Shown here one piece after another: positions 8,607 to 17,250 of a stretch of DNA of 64,000 nucleotides. The number at the start of each line of letters is the position of its first letter. The first letter of the stretch is position 1. The notes below the pieces were generated by a model. That model had not been told where the DNA came from, did not search any database, and worked only from the letters and a program-made list of their open reading frames with translations. The translations under genes were made by a program, and so were the position numbers. Source of the DNA: Pseudomonas sp. GL-B-19 (GTDB lineage Bacteria > Pseudomonadota > Gammaproteobacteria > Pseudomonadales > Pseudomonadaceae); contig NZ_JAHBDK010000042.1 of NCBI RefSeq assembly GCF_019956415.1, forward strand, positions 1 through 64,000, given 5' to 3'.

Positions 8607-11318
8607 TTATCTCGCTGCGAAGGCTGTGAGCACTTGGCCCAGCCGTTCGTTCTGTTCAGGGGTGATTTCACGTCCGGCACCATGGCCGGCATTGTCCTGC
8701 GTGATGTAGGCCAAGCCCGAGAGCCAGTCGCCTAGATACCGCTGCGCCTGATTCGCCGGTTGCGCCGGCAGCACGGGGACTTGTCCCGGACTAATGTCGG
8801 TGTAGAACGAAAACAACGGCTCCTTGGCACCGGCGCGACTGTTCGGACGCTCGCTCACCGGCTTCTGGAGGTAGCCGAACCAGGACACGAAATCGCGCAG
8901 CACACGTTGCACTTCCAGTACCTGGCGTTCGACCAGTTGATCGCGCCGCGCGCCACTCTGTGCACGTTTGAGGACGGCGCGGCTCAGTTGCCCCGGCAAG
9001 TCCTGGCGATAGCCGGCGGTGATCAGTTCATCGACCACCGCTTCCAGCAAGGCCTTTTCCAGCCCCAGCAGGTTGAGCAGGCTTTGCCGGGTGGTCAGTT
9101 CACGCAGGTGCGCGATCCAGGCCTTGAATGCCGCTTTGGCAAAACGGTGCTCGTTGCTTTGCAGTTCGGGCGCCGGGGTGCCGGTTTTGCTGCTGACTGG
9201 CGCATCGTGGCTCAGGTCGTCACTGAAGTCGAAATCGAAACCGGCGTCGTTGCCATACAGGCTCTGGCTCGGTGTCGGGGCAGTCGGTTCGTCGTTCACG
9301 GCCGGCTCGTCATCGGTTTCGTACACGCCGCTGAGGTACAGGTCGCGCACCTCTTCACTCGGCATGTCGAGTTGATCGATCAATTCGCCAAGCACCGCAG
9401 GGCGACGGCCCAGGCCCGTCAAAATCATTTGCGCCTTGGCTTTCTTGGCGGCTGCGGCACCGTCCCCGTCTGCGTGGTACCAAGTGCTGAGACCATGAGT
9501 GGTCAGGCCTTCGAGGCACTCGCTCAATTGCTCGCGAATGCGCTGCAATTTGAATTCGATATTGGCCACGCCTTTGAAACTGCCGCTGAAGTGGCTGATG
9601 CCACCGTCATCGTTGCGCAGCATTTCTGCCCAGGCGTTGGCCGGGTTCTTGATGTGTTTGCACACCAGAGCGTTGCTGGCGAAGCTGGTGCCCAGCGCGC
9701 TGACACGTTCCTGATAGATGGCATTGAGGCCGGTTTCCGCACCGGTCGCGTCCTGCCCGATGAACGCCGCGTCCATACGCGGTTTGCGCACCAGATAGGT
9801 GTTCTGAAACGGTGTGCCGGCCCAGTCGTTCATCCAGCTCAGGCTGCCGAAGCGCTCCAGCATGGTCAGCTTGACCATGCCGTTCCAGCTCTCGTCGTAC
9901 TGATCCGGTGTCAGGCTGAGGGAGTTGGTAATGCGCAGATCGAGCATGGTCAGCGCCCAGATCAGACCGGTATCGCGCTTGCTGCGAGCGGCCGAGTCGG
10001 CGCCCTGTGTCTTTTCGATCCAGCGGGTGAGTACCGGGCCCACGTCGTTGACGTCGCTCTGCTTGGTCGAGCCGGTGCAGACCACCAGCGCGTTCATTTC
10101 CTGGTTGTCGGTGTAGCGTTCGAACAGGTAGGCGACCTTGCCGCGCAGGATCAGCTGGGAAACGGAGTTGTCCTTGGCGGTGGATTGCGGGTCGTTGGAA
10201 TCGGCGATCTCGTGCAGTTTCTGGCGCCCGCGATAACCGGGGAAATCCAGCAGGTCGACCTGATTGACGATGTCATCCACCGGCGCTTCGATCAGGCGGA
10301 AGGTCATTTCGGCGGTCAGTGCCGCCAGTTGCGCGACCGCAATCGCCTGACTGTTTTGCAGGCGATCGCCAACCAGTGGTCGAACATCGATCGGCAAGTC
10401 CAGCGGGCTGCCGAAGCGTTCGAGGATGTCGACGTTCATGATGCTGTCGCGCTGGCTGTAGGTGTCGTTTTCGAAACTCACCAAGGCCTTCAACGGTGCG
10501 AACACGGTCTCGGGCAGGCCCAGTTTGTGCAACGCGCCGGCCAGTTGCTGGTACACGCGCGTCAACTCGCTTTGCTCGCCCCAGAGAATCGAAAACAGCT
10601 CGGCCCGTTCCTGGAAATTCAGGCGTGGCGCCAATTGCAACGCTTTGGGCCAGTACAGGTGCTCAAGCTTCTTCACCGAGTTGCGGAAGTTGTCGCGCAG
10701 GTAATCCCACAGCGACACCAGATCGTCAGCATTGACCCCCGTTTGCAGCGGCCCGGTTTCGCGGCCTTCGAACGGTTTGAGCACGCGCTGGATGCGCTCT
10801 TCGTCGATCTCGTAGGAAATCCGTTCAAGGTCAAAATCCTTGAACCAGGCGTTGGCGAGAATCTTTGCCAGCTCGATTTCCTTGAACAACGTGAGTTCTA
10901 CCGGGAAGTCCTTGTCCTGACTTTCCGTCGCCCGACGGCTGAAGCGCGTTACCAGGCCGGTGGCTTCCTTGCCACCACCCACCGGGTTGATGTGCTTGAT
11001 GAAGTCCAGGTGCTGGCCGCCGAAATCGGTTTCCAGTTTGCCGTTCTGACCGGCGGCGAGGGCCGAAATCAGGTAGGACTTGCCGGCCTGGGACAAGCCG
11101 AAAAAGCCAATGGTCATCGGCGTGCAGGCCACGCGACCGAGGCTTTGGGCCAGGTTGCGGGCGCGGTGCAGGCGGATGTTCAGGTTGTCGGCTTCGCTGT
11201 CCAGACGCGGCGCATTGCCGCGCGTTTGGCTGATCCAGTCCAGCGCCTGACCGGCGCCTTCATAAACAGCGGCCCAACTGGCAGAGAGCTGAGTTTGATC
11301 GGGGGTCAGGTCTTTCAT
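8607..11318 (-). CDS. srfC: SrfC family P-loop GTPase-like protein
   Basis: This 903-residue protein shows a G1/Walker A motif GLSQAGKS at residues 74-81 within TIGFFGLSQAGKSYLISAL. A G3-like DLLDFPGYRG lies near 355-364, giving a dynamin/TrmE-style large GTPase head. No classic NKxD is obvious by eye. The C-terminal half is helical with an acidic insert around 680-715 (FDFDFSDDL). The size and direct linkage after srfB match the SrfC family, first named in Salmonella as an SsrB-regulated factor and usually annotated as a putative virulence effector. That label is historical. The domain content fits a cytosolic NTPase working with SrfB. The start ATG at 11318 overlaps the srfB stop (ATGA). 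Confidence 0.9.
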   Translation of the reverse strand: MKDLTPDQTQLSASWAAVYEGAGQALDWISQTRGNAPRLDSEADNLNIRLHRARNLAQSLGRVACTPMTIGFFGLSQAGKSYLISALAAGQNGKLETDFGGQHLDFIKHINPVGGGKEATGLVTRFSRRATESQDKDFPVELTLFKEIELAKILANAWFKDFDLERISYEIDEERIQRVLKPFEGRETGPLQTGVNADDLVSLWDYLRDNFRNSVKKLEHLYWPKALQLAPRLNFQERAELFSILWGEQSELTRVYQQLAGALHKLGLPETVFAPLKALVSFENDTYSQRDSIMNVDILERFGSPLDLPIDVRPLVGDRLQNSQAIAVAQLAALTAEMTFRLIEAPVDDIVNQVDLLDFPGYRGRQKLHEIADSNDPQSTAKDNSVSQLILRGKVAYLFERYTDNQEMNALVVCTGSTKQSDVNDVGPVLTRWIEKTQGADSAARSKRDTGLIWALTMLDLRITNSLSLTPDQYDESWNGMVKLTMLERFGSLSWMNDWAGTPFQNTYLVRKPRMDAAFIGQDATGAETGLNAIYQERVSALGTSFASNALVCKHIKNPANAWAEMLRNDDGGISHFSGSFKGVANIEFKLQRIREQLSECLEGLTTHGLSTWYHADGDGAAAAKKAKAQMILTGLGRRPAVLGELIDQLDMPSEEVRDLYLSGVYETDDEPAVNDEPTAPTPSQSLYGNDAGFDFDFSDDLSHDAPVSSKTGTPAPELQSNEHRFAKAAFKAWIAHLRELTTRQSLLNLLGLEKALLEAVVDELITAGYRQDLPGQLSRAVLKRAQSGARRDQLVERQVLEVQRVLRDFVSWFGYLQKPVSERPNSRAGAKEPLFSFYTDISPGQVPVLPAQPANQAQRYLGDWLSGLAYITQDNAGHGAGREITPEQNERLGQVLTAFAAR

Positions 11319-14300
11319 TTGCGTTTCACACTTCCACTGTCGAGCCAGTACTTGGTCTCGCTCAGGCCGGCGTCGAGCATGGTGTTGAGTTCCAGCTCGA
11401 GGTCGCTGCGCGGGTTGAAGTTGACGTTGTTGCTGTTGGATTCGATGTCGCGGACCGAGAGGCGGTCGCTGACCAGATCCTGCTTGCGCGTGTATTTGTC
11501 TGCCGGTTTGACCTCAAACCGCACCTTGAGCAGCGGCGCGCTGCCGTTTTCACCGATTGCCCGGGAAAACTTCTCCCGACCCGCCTTGGTGAACCGCAAG
11601 GTGTACAGCGGCGAGGCGGCCCAGCGGTCAGCGGCCAACTGGCGGAAACCGAGGCGCAGATCGCCGCGCATTTCCAGCTGCGGCGTGTCGGCGGCGTCGC
11701 CAACGCCAATTTCAGGCAGCTTGATTTTGTAGTCTTCGGACTGGATGTCGCGGTACAGCACGTCAGCATCCTTGATCACGTTGTTCAGGTCGATGACGCC
11801 GATGTGCTTGACCGTCGAATACGGCTTGAGCGCCGATGCCCGGAAGTAGAAGTTCGGCACGCTGTGGTTGGCGCACAACAGGCAGAGCATGGCGCCGACC
11901 GATGCGGTGCTTTTCGGGTCGTCGATCCGGCCGTTCTTGTGGAACGGATACCAGCCGCCGGTGCGGTAGTTTTGAAGCGCCAGAATGCGCCCCGGTGGCA
12001 GCGGCAACACCTTGCGAATGAACGCCTGGATGCCGGGCAGGCGCGAAGGGCGGCCGGTCAGCAGCAAGACATCGCACGGGTACTGCGCGACCACTTCACA
12101 CAGCGCACCAAGGATTTTGGTGATGTTGATCTGGTCGTTGAGGAACGCGGCGTGGAGCTTTTGCAGGTCGAAGCTGATCGGCGCGGCATACAGGTCGAAA
12201 CCACTCTGACTGCCGACATCGCGACGCACGGCGGCGTTGACGTAGTCGAGCACGGTCTTGCTGATCGCGTTGTCACCGAGCAATTGGCGGTAGCTTTGCG
12301 GGGTGACTTCTTGCGGGACCTGCGGATCGTAATGCTCGTACGCCTTGAGCAGCGCCAGGCCCAGCGGGGCGAACACCTGGAGGTTCAATTGCTGACGCAG
12401 GATCATGTCCTGGGCGCTGACCGATTCATCGCCACACAGCCGTGACATCAGCGAATCCGGGGCTTTCACGCCGGCGTTCTGCAAGGCTTTTTCGAAACTC
12501 GGCAGGATGAAGTCCTGAATCACGTCCAGCAGGATGTCGTCGCCGGCCACTTTGAAGCCATCGCGAAAACGCTGTTCGGGCACGATGTGCACGTTGCTGC
12601 CGCTGCCGGTATTACCCGCGCGGTCAAGGCGATAGTCGGTGATCACCAGGTCGGTGGTGCCGCCGCCGATGTCGATGGTCGCGAGGGTGATGCGTTGGCG
12701 GTCGGTCTTGTCCGGCCGGGCGATGGTGTCAAAAAACTCCTCCGGATGACCGGCGAAGTTCTCGTTGACCTCGGTGTACAGGTACACCAACTGGCCGCAG
12801 GACGCTTCGTCCCATTCCACGCGGATACTCGGGATCGGCGTGCGCGGGCTGACGGCCTGATCCTGATGTGGATCTTCTTCGCCGGCATGCCAGCCGAGGC
12901 TTTTCCACACCAGGCCGATGGCTTGCAGCATGCGTTCGTTGAGGATGCTGCGCTCGGCCTGCGGCATGCCCGGCGGCACGGTCAGGGTAATGCTGTTGAG
13001 CTGGCGCGGCACGCGGGTGTGCCCCTGACGTGAGCGTTGGGCCGGGCTGTTGATTTGCGACAGCGCCTGGGCCAGCACTTCGGCGAGCATGAAGGTCATT
13101 AGCGAGCTGCGTGAATAACGCGGCATGAACACCGGCAGACGATCGTCTTCTTCGAGACTGTATAGCGCCTCGCCGGTTTCGTTGATCAGATGCGAGAACG
13201 GCGCGGCGGTGGCGTACGGCTCGTTATCGGTCTTGATGTACGAGCAGTTGAAACGCCAGCCGTGACCATAGGCGTTTTCGTCCCACAGATAGCGTTTCGG
13301 GCTGGACAGGCCAGTGGAGCCTTCGGTGCCGCGACGACGGCTGGCCAGACGGCTGGCCTCATTGCCGACACGGGCAATCGTCGCCCATTGGAACGCATCG
13401 TGACGGCCGCTCTTGACTGAGCAGTGGTCCTTGCCGAAGTACGCCTGGGCGAATTCCACGCGGCTTTCGAACGGCAGATTGTAGGTGTGTTCGGGGGTGA
13501 TCAGGTCGCGCAGTTCCAGCACGTAGTTCTGCTTCAGCCCGGAGCCGGCCTGACCGTGGTTTTCGATCAGGATGCCGCAGGTGCGCGAGTTGCCGACGTC
13601 CAGCACCAGGTCCACCGGAATCGGTTTGACCAGGCCATTGCTGTCGTTGGCGACCACTTTCAGCTCGGGGATTTCAACTTTCGCCCGGGCCGTCGATTGT
13701 TGGGCCGCCGACGGTTTGCTCAACAGGCTGAGCAAGTTGAGGTAGTGCGCCAGGTGATAGTTGGCGCGGATATCGATGTCCAGCTCTGCGCGCGAACGGT
13801 GGGCATTGCCCTCGTTGAACACTTCGAGCAGCCACTCGTTGACCCACGGCTGCGCCAGGAACCAGCGGGTTTCGCTGGCCTTGGTCGCCAGTTTGAAAGA
13901 CACGCCGGAGCTGATGTCTTCTTCGTTTGGCGCCAGGTAAGCAGTGCCGTCACGCTTGGGCATGACGCGGCTGTCGAACGCCATCGTCAGGCGGTGGGTG
14001 TTGCCGTCGATGTCGGGTGTCGCCAGTTTCGCCAGACGCATGCGCGACCAGTTGGTCGGGCCTTCATCGAAGCGATGTGGCGGCATGAAGCGGAAAAACG
14101 GGGTCGGCAGCCAGATACCGTCGAGCAAATCGAGGCTGCTTTTCATGTCGACGCTGAACGCAGGTTTGGCCTTTTCGACCTTTTCCGGTTCGGGCTCGTA
14201 GAAAAAGAAGTCTTTCTCTTCGTTGTACGCCAAGCGGCAGATCAGCCCGCTGATCATCGGTGCGAACTCGCCCGCCGGTTCCTTGCGGGGATCCAGGCGC

Positions 14301-14380
14301 AGGGCGAAATCCATGAACTGGATGCCGGTGTCGCTGACCAGCGTGACGGTGTCTTCGAATTGTGTGACTTCAGGCAACAT
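11315..14380 (-). CDS. srfB: SrfB family Hsp70/actin-fold ATPase
   Basis: The 1021-residue protein carries the actin/Hsp70 nucleotide-binding set: phosphate-1 loop VLDVGNSRTCG near residue 260, phosphate-2 loop TIDIGGGTTDLV near 570, and the adenosine motif VLLLTGRPSRLPG near 770. Residues 1-~250 form a family-specific N-terminal region and the last ~120 another. This is the SrfB family (named in Salmonella). It lies 17 bases after srfA and overlaps srfC by 4 bases, so the three are surely co-translated. The fold predicts ATP-driven conformational cycling on a partner protein. Likely partners are SrfC and the membrane-bound SrfA (inference from conserved linkage). Confidence 0.93.
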   Translation of the reverse strand: MLPEVTQFEDTVTLVSDTGIQFMDFALRLDPRKEPAGEFAPMISGLICRLAYNEEKDFFFYEPEPEKVEKAKPAFSVDMKSSLDLLDGIWLPTPFFRFMPPHRFDEGPTNWSRMRLAKLATPDIDGNTHRLTMAFDSRVMPKRDGTAYLAPNEEDISSGVSFKLATKASETRWFLAQPWVNEWLLEVFNEGNAHRSRAELDIDIRANYHLAHYLNLLSLLSKPSAAQQSTARAKVEIPELKVVANDSNGLVKPIPVDLVLDVGNSRTCGILIENHGQAGSGLKQNYVLELRDLITPEHTYNLPFESRVEFAQAYFGKDHCSVKSGRHDAFQWATIARVGNEASRLASRRRGTEGSTGLSSPKRYLWDENAYGHGWRFNCSYIKTDNEPYATAAPFSHLINETGEALYSLEEDDRLPVFMPRYSRSSLMTFMLAEVLAQALSQINSPAQRSRQGHTRVPRQLNSITLTVPPGMPQAERSILNERMLQAIGLVWKSLGWHAGEEDPHQDQAVSPRTPIPSIRVEWDEASCGQLVYLYTEVNENFAGHPEEFFDTIARPDKTDRQRITLATIDIGGGTTDLVITDYRLDRAGNTGSGSNVHIVPEQRFRDGFKVAGDDILLDVIQDFILPSFEKALQNAGVKAPDSLMSRLCGDESVSAQDMILRQQLNLQVFAPLGLALLKAYEHYDPQVPQEVTPQSYRQLLGDNAISKTVLDYVNAAVRRDVGSQSGFDLYAAPISFDLQKLHAAFLNDQINITKILGALCEVVAQYPCDVLLLTGRPSRLPGIQAFIRKVLPLPPGRILALQNYRTGGWYPFHKNGRIDDPKSTASVGAMLCLLCANHSVPNFYFRASALKPYSTVKHIGVIDLNNVIKDADVLYRDIQSEDYKIKLPEIGVGDAADTPQLEMRGDLRLGFRQLAADRWAASPLYTLRFTKAGREKFSRAIGENGSAPLLKVRFEVKPADKYTRKQDLVSDRLSVRDIESNSNNVNFNPRSDLELELNTMLDAGLSETKYWLDSGSVKRK

Positions 14381-14397
14381 GTCAGGTTATTCCGTTT

Positions 14398-15765
14398 TTA
14401 TTCGCCCACGTGCCGCATGGACATGGGGAATTGATCTTTTCCGTAACCGCCGGTGCAGTCCGCGACCGTGGTCGCCCCTTTGCGGCAGTTGATCTTGGGC
14501 ATGTCGTAAGTGCTGCCGTCGCCGCAAACGGCCTGGCCCTGGCTGTCGATGGCCAGGCTGCCACCCTTCATAGTAGCGCTCACCGGCCCGCTACATTTCG
14601 AGCCGTCGGCCTGGTGTACGGTGACTTGGCCCTTACCGTCCTTGAGCTGGTATTCCAGACGCAGCGGCTTGCCGGTCCGGCGGTCCTGTATCCCGGCGCC
14701 TGCGCTGTACTGACCATCGAGAAACTTGGCGGCACCGTCGGCGGCGTCTGGCGGGATGCTCAGGGGCGGGCCGGTTTTTGCGGCGGCGGATTTTTCTGCT
14801 TCGGGCGATGTGACATCCGGCGGCGCGGTTTTGTTTTCGGGTGGCACGGTTTTGTTTTCGGCTGCCGGGTCTTTGGCTGGGTCTTTGGTCAAGTCGGCGG
14901 GCGCTGCGTCAGCCTCGTTACCCTCGACGTCCGGCGCTTCCACACCCTGTGTTCCGGTCACTGCAGTGTCGGCGCCGGTGCCGTTGGTGGTACCTACGAC
15001 AGTGCCGGTCACGGGGACGCCATTGAGCGTCGTGACATTGCCGGTCCGTGGTGGCTCTTCCAATTGTTTCTCCACCGGCACGACGCCCTTAGGCAGCAAA
15101 TCTACCGCCACCAACGGAATCGGGACGCAACCGCGCAGGCCGAGCAACAGCCACAAAAGCAGCAGCAGGAGCGGCAGCAGCAACAGCCACCACCAGCGCC
15201 GCCACCACGGACGAGCCACCACCGGCACGATGGGCGCAACAACAGGCGCTTCGACTACGGGTGGCAGCGGCGGAACCTGATAGAGGCAGTGCAGGGGATC
15301 GCGATTGAGGTCGGTACCTGCGTGCTCGAAACCCCAAAAGGTCAGCACCGGTTTGCCTTGCACCAGGTACACGAAGTTTTCGTCAGGGATATGAATGACG
15401 CGCTTGAGCAACTTGCCGAACACGGCTTTGTCGCCTTGCTGCTGTTCGCCGGAATCAGTGCCCAGGAAACGCTGGCTCAATTCTTCGAGCGCGGTCTTCA
15501 GGGCTTCAAGCTGGCGGCGGGCAGGGGCGCGTTCTTCTTCGGTCGCGCTGCTCCACGGAATCACATCGCCGTCGAGGGCGCTGTACCAATCGATCTGGTT
15601 GCCGAGTTCATCGCTTTGAGGGATGGCCAGATGATCGACCAAATCGGGATTCTTGCGGCGAATGGCTTCGCGCAATTGCAGGGCTGCCCGGTAGACCGGT
15701 TGACCTGTTTCGCCGAGGGCAGTGAATGACCCGCTCTTACCGCTGCGTAATAGTGCCCCGCGCAT
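14398..15765 (-). CDS. srfA: SrfA family membrane protein
   Basis: This 455-residue protein is the first gene of the operon, with GGAG five bases before the ATG at 15765. Residues 1-~165 are a cytosolic domain ending VYLVQGKPVLTFWGF. A PPVV-rich linker and a Trp/Arg cluster precede one TM segment at about 188-210 (WWWLLLLPLLLLLLWLLLGL). A low-complexity Pro/Ala/Lys/Glu stretch follows to ~345. The C-terminal ~100 residues are a compact Cys-containing beta domain (KFLDGQYSAG, CSGPVSATMKGG, CTGGYGKD) that should be periplasmic. This fits the SrfA family. Its front half resembles the protein encoded at 1-802. Promoter candidates lie in the 267-base gap to the divergent gene at 16033. Confidence 0.88.
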   Translation of the reverse strand: MRGALLRSGKSGSFTALGETGQPVYRAALQLREAIRRKNPDLVDHLAIPQSDELGNQIDWYSALDGDVIPWSSATEEERAPARRQLEALKTALEELSQRFLGTDSGEQQQGDKAVFGKLLKRVIHIPDENFVYLVQGKPVLTFWGFEHAGTDLNRDPLHCLYQVPPLPPVVEAPVVAPIVPVVARPWWRRWWWLLLLPLLLLLLWLLLGLRGCVPIPLVAVDLLPKGVVPVEKQLEEPPRTGNVTTLNGVPVTGTVVGTTNGTGADTAVTGTQGVEAPDVEGNEADAAPADLTKDPAKDPAAENKTVPPENKTAPPDVTSPEAEKSAAAKTGPPLSIPPDAADGAAKFLDGQYSAGAGIQDRRTGKPLRLEYQLKDGKGQVTVHQADGSKCSGPVSATMKGGSLAIDSQGQAVCGDGSTYDMPKINCRKGATTVADCTGGYGKDQFPMSMRHVGE

Positions 15766-15797
15766 TCAAACTCCATACGATCCGTTGCGCAAAAATG

Positions 15798-15815
15798 ACA
15801 GACAAAGATGTCTGT
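15798..15815. promoter_or_regulatory. Inverted repeat upstream of srfA
   Basis: A perfect 6-base inverted repeat, ACAGAC-N6-GTCTGT, lies between the candidate promoter and srfA. A second small palindrome AGGTTCAAACCT lies at 15877-15888. Either could be a regulator site or a transcript hairpin. No regulator is assigned. Confidence 0.35.
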
Positions 15816-15843
15816 GCTTGCTCCTGCATTAAGCGGGCGACCT

Positions 15844-15869
15844 TAATGTCATCATGATATCGCCGTCAA
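15844..15869 (-). promoter_or_regulatory. Candidate sigma-70 promoter of the srf operon
   Basis: Read on the minus strand, TTGACG is followed after 17 bases by TTAAGG, about 80 bases before the srfA start. The -35 match is good and the -10 match is poor. It is the best pair I can find in the gap, but it is only a candidate. Confidence 0.3.
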
Positions 15870-16032
15870 TCTGCAGGAGGTTCAAACCTTATGAGACTAA
15901 CGTAAGCGTGCGGAGGTTGCATAAGGTCAATTTTAATTGGCTTGGGAAGGCTCGGGTGTAAGTTTTTTTAAGCTTGCTGAATCGTTTCATCAGCGCTATA
16001 AAAAATGCACAACTCCAAGAAAGGCTTTCCCC

Positions 16033-17244
16033 ATGACCCCGCTCAAACTCCTCGTCGCCCTTGGCGCGCTGTCCGCCTCCCACGCCATGGCCTGGGATTT
16101 CGTCCTGCTCGACAGCGACAAAGCCGCGCAAAACTGGCAGATCACCAGCCAGCAACTCGGTGTGAAGACCGACCAACCCTTCTCCGTGACCCTTCGTACC
16201 TTGCACGGCGGTCGGCAAGAGGGCGTCAGCATCGTCGACATCGATAACGGCACGATGAAACTCTCGGTGGTGCCGACTCGTGGGATGAACGTCCTGCAGG
16301 CGTCGGTCGGTAATGTGCGCATGGGCTGGGATTCGCCGGTCAAGGACGTGGTCAATCCGTCCTTCATTGAACTCAACGGTCGTGGCGGTCTGGGCTGGCT
16401 GGAAGGCTTCAACGAACTCGTCACTCGCTGCGGCTACGAATGGGTCGGCCATCCTGGCATGGACAACGGCGAACTGCTGACCCTGCATGGCCGCGCCGCC
16501 AACATCCCGGCCAGCAAAGTCACGCTGCATATTGATGAAAAACCGCCTTACGCGATCAGCCTGCGTGGCGAACTCAAAGAGCAGGCGTTCAAGAAAGTCG
16601 ATTTCTCGGTGATGACTGAGCTGGTCACTGAGCCCGGAAGCGTCGCGTTTGTCCTCAATGACACCCTGACCAACAACGGTGATTATCCGAAGGAATACCA
16701 GGCGCTTTACCACAGTAACTTCAGTACGCCGTTCCTTGAACAGGGCGCCCGATTTGTGGCGCCGGTCAAACAGGTGTCGCCGTTCAACGACAAGGCCAAA
16801 GGGGATCTGGCGGATTGGCAGACATATCGCGCGCCGACCAAGGACTATGACGAAACGGTTTATAACGTTGTGCCTTATGGCGATGCCAAAGGGGACACGT
16901 TGACCGTGTTGCATAACAAGGCTGGGAGCCTTGGGGTGTCGGTTGGGTTTAATACTCAGCAGTTGCCCGTATTTTCGTTGTGGAAGAACACCGATACGCA
17001 AGGGCAGGGATATGTGACCGGGTTGGAGCCGGGGACGAGTTTTTCTTACAACCGTCGTTATCAGCGGCCGATTGGCTTGGTGCCGACGATTGGGGTTAAA
17101 GAGCAGAAGCAGTTTCAGATCAGGTACAGCTTGCTGGCGGATAAGGGGGCTGTGGATAAGGCTCTGAAGCGGGTGAGTGATATTCAAGGTGGACGGGAGA
17201 CTGAGGTGAGGCCTACACCGTTGGTGGACCTCGGCAAAGAATAA
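16033..17244 (+). CDS. Exported aldose 1-epimerase-like protein (DUF4432 type)
   Basis: The 403-residue protein starts at an ATG preceded by AAGAAAGG, with a Sec signal peptide (LLVALGALSASHAMA, cleavage near residue 19). The mature part has the beta-rich galactose-mutarotase feel: VPTRGMNVLQASVGNVRMGWDSP, GGLGWLEGFNELVTRCG, ELLTLHGRAANIPA and the late VTGLEPGTSFSYNRR. These match the aldose-1-epimerase family with a DUF4432 domain. Family members act on sugars, but the true substrate is unknown. An earlier in-frame start exists upstream, but it lacks the signal at its very front and has no ribosome site. It is transcribed away from the srf operon and ends 6 bases from the convergent yifB stop. 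Confidence 0.85.
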   Translation: MTPLKLLVALGALSASHAMAWDFVLLDSDKAAQNWQITSQQLGVKTDQPFSVTLRTLHGGRQEGVSIVDIDNGTMKLSVVPTRGMNVLQASVGNVRMGWDSPVKDVVNPSFIELNGRGGLGWLEGFNELVTRCGYEWVGHPGMDNGELLTLHGRAANIPASKVTLHIDEKPPYAISLRGELKEQAFKKVDFSVMTELVTEPGSVAFVLNDTLTNNGDYPKEYQALYHSNFSTPFLEQGARFVAPVKQVSPFNDKAKGDLADWQTYRAPTKDYDETVYNVVPYGDAKGDTLTVLHNKAGSLGVSVGFNTQQLPVFSLWKNTDTQGQGYVTGLEPGTSFSYNRRYQRPIGLVPTIGVKEQKQFQIRYSLLADKGAVDKALKRVSDIQGGRETEVRPTPLVDLGKE

Positions 17245-17250
17245 TCCCGG

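Noticed and set aside
8760..11732. A 990-codon open frame on the plus strand
   Set aside because: It lies wholly antisense to srfC and srfB, whose motifs and codon pattern are clearly real. Its protein has no recognisable motif and no ribosome site.
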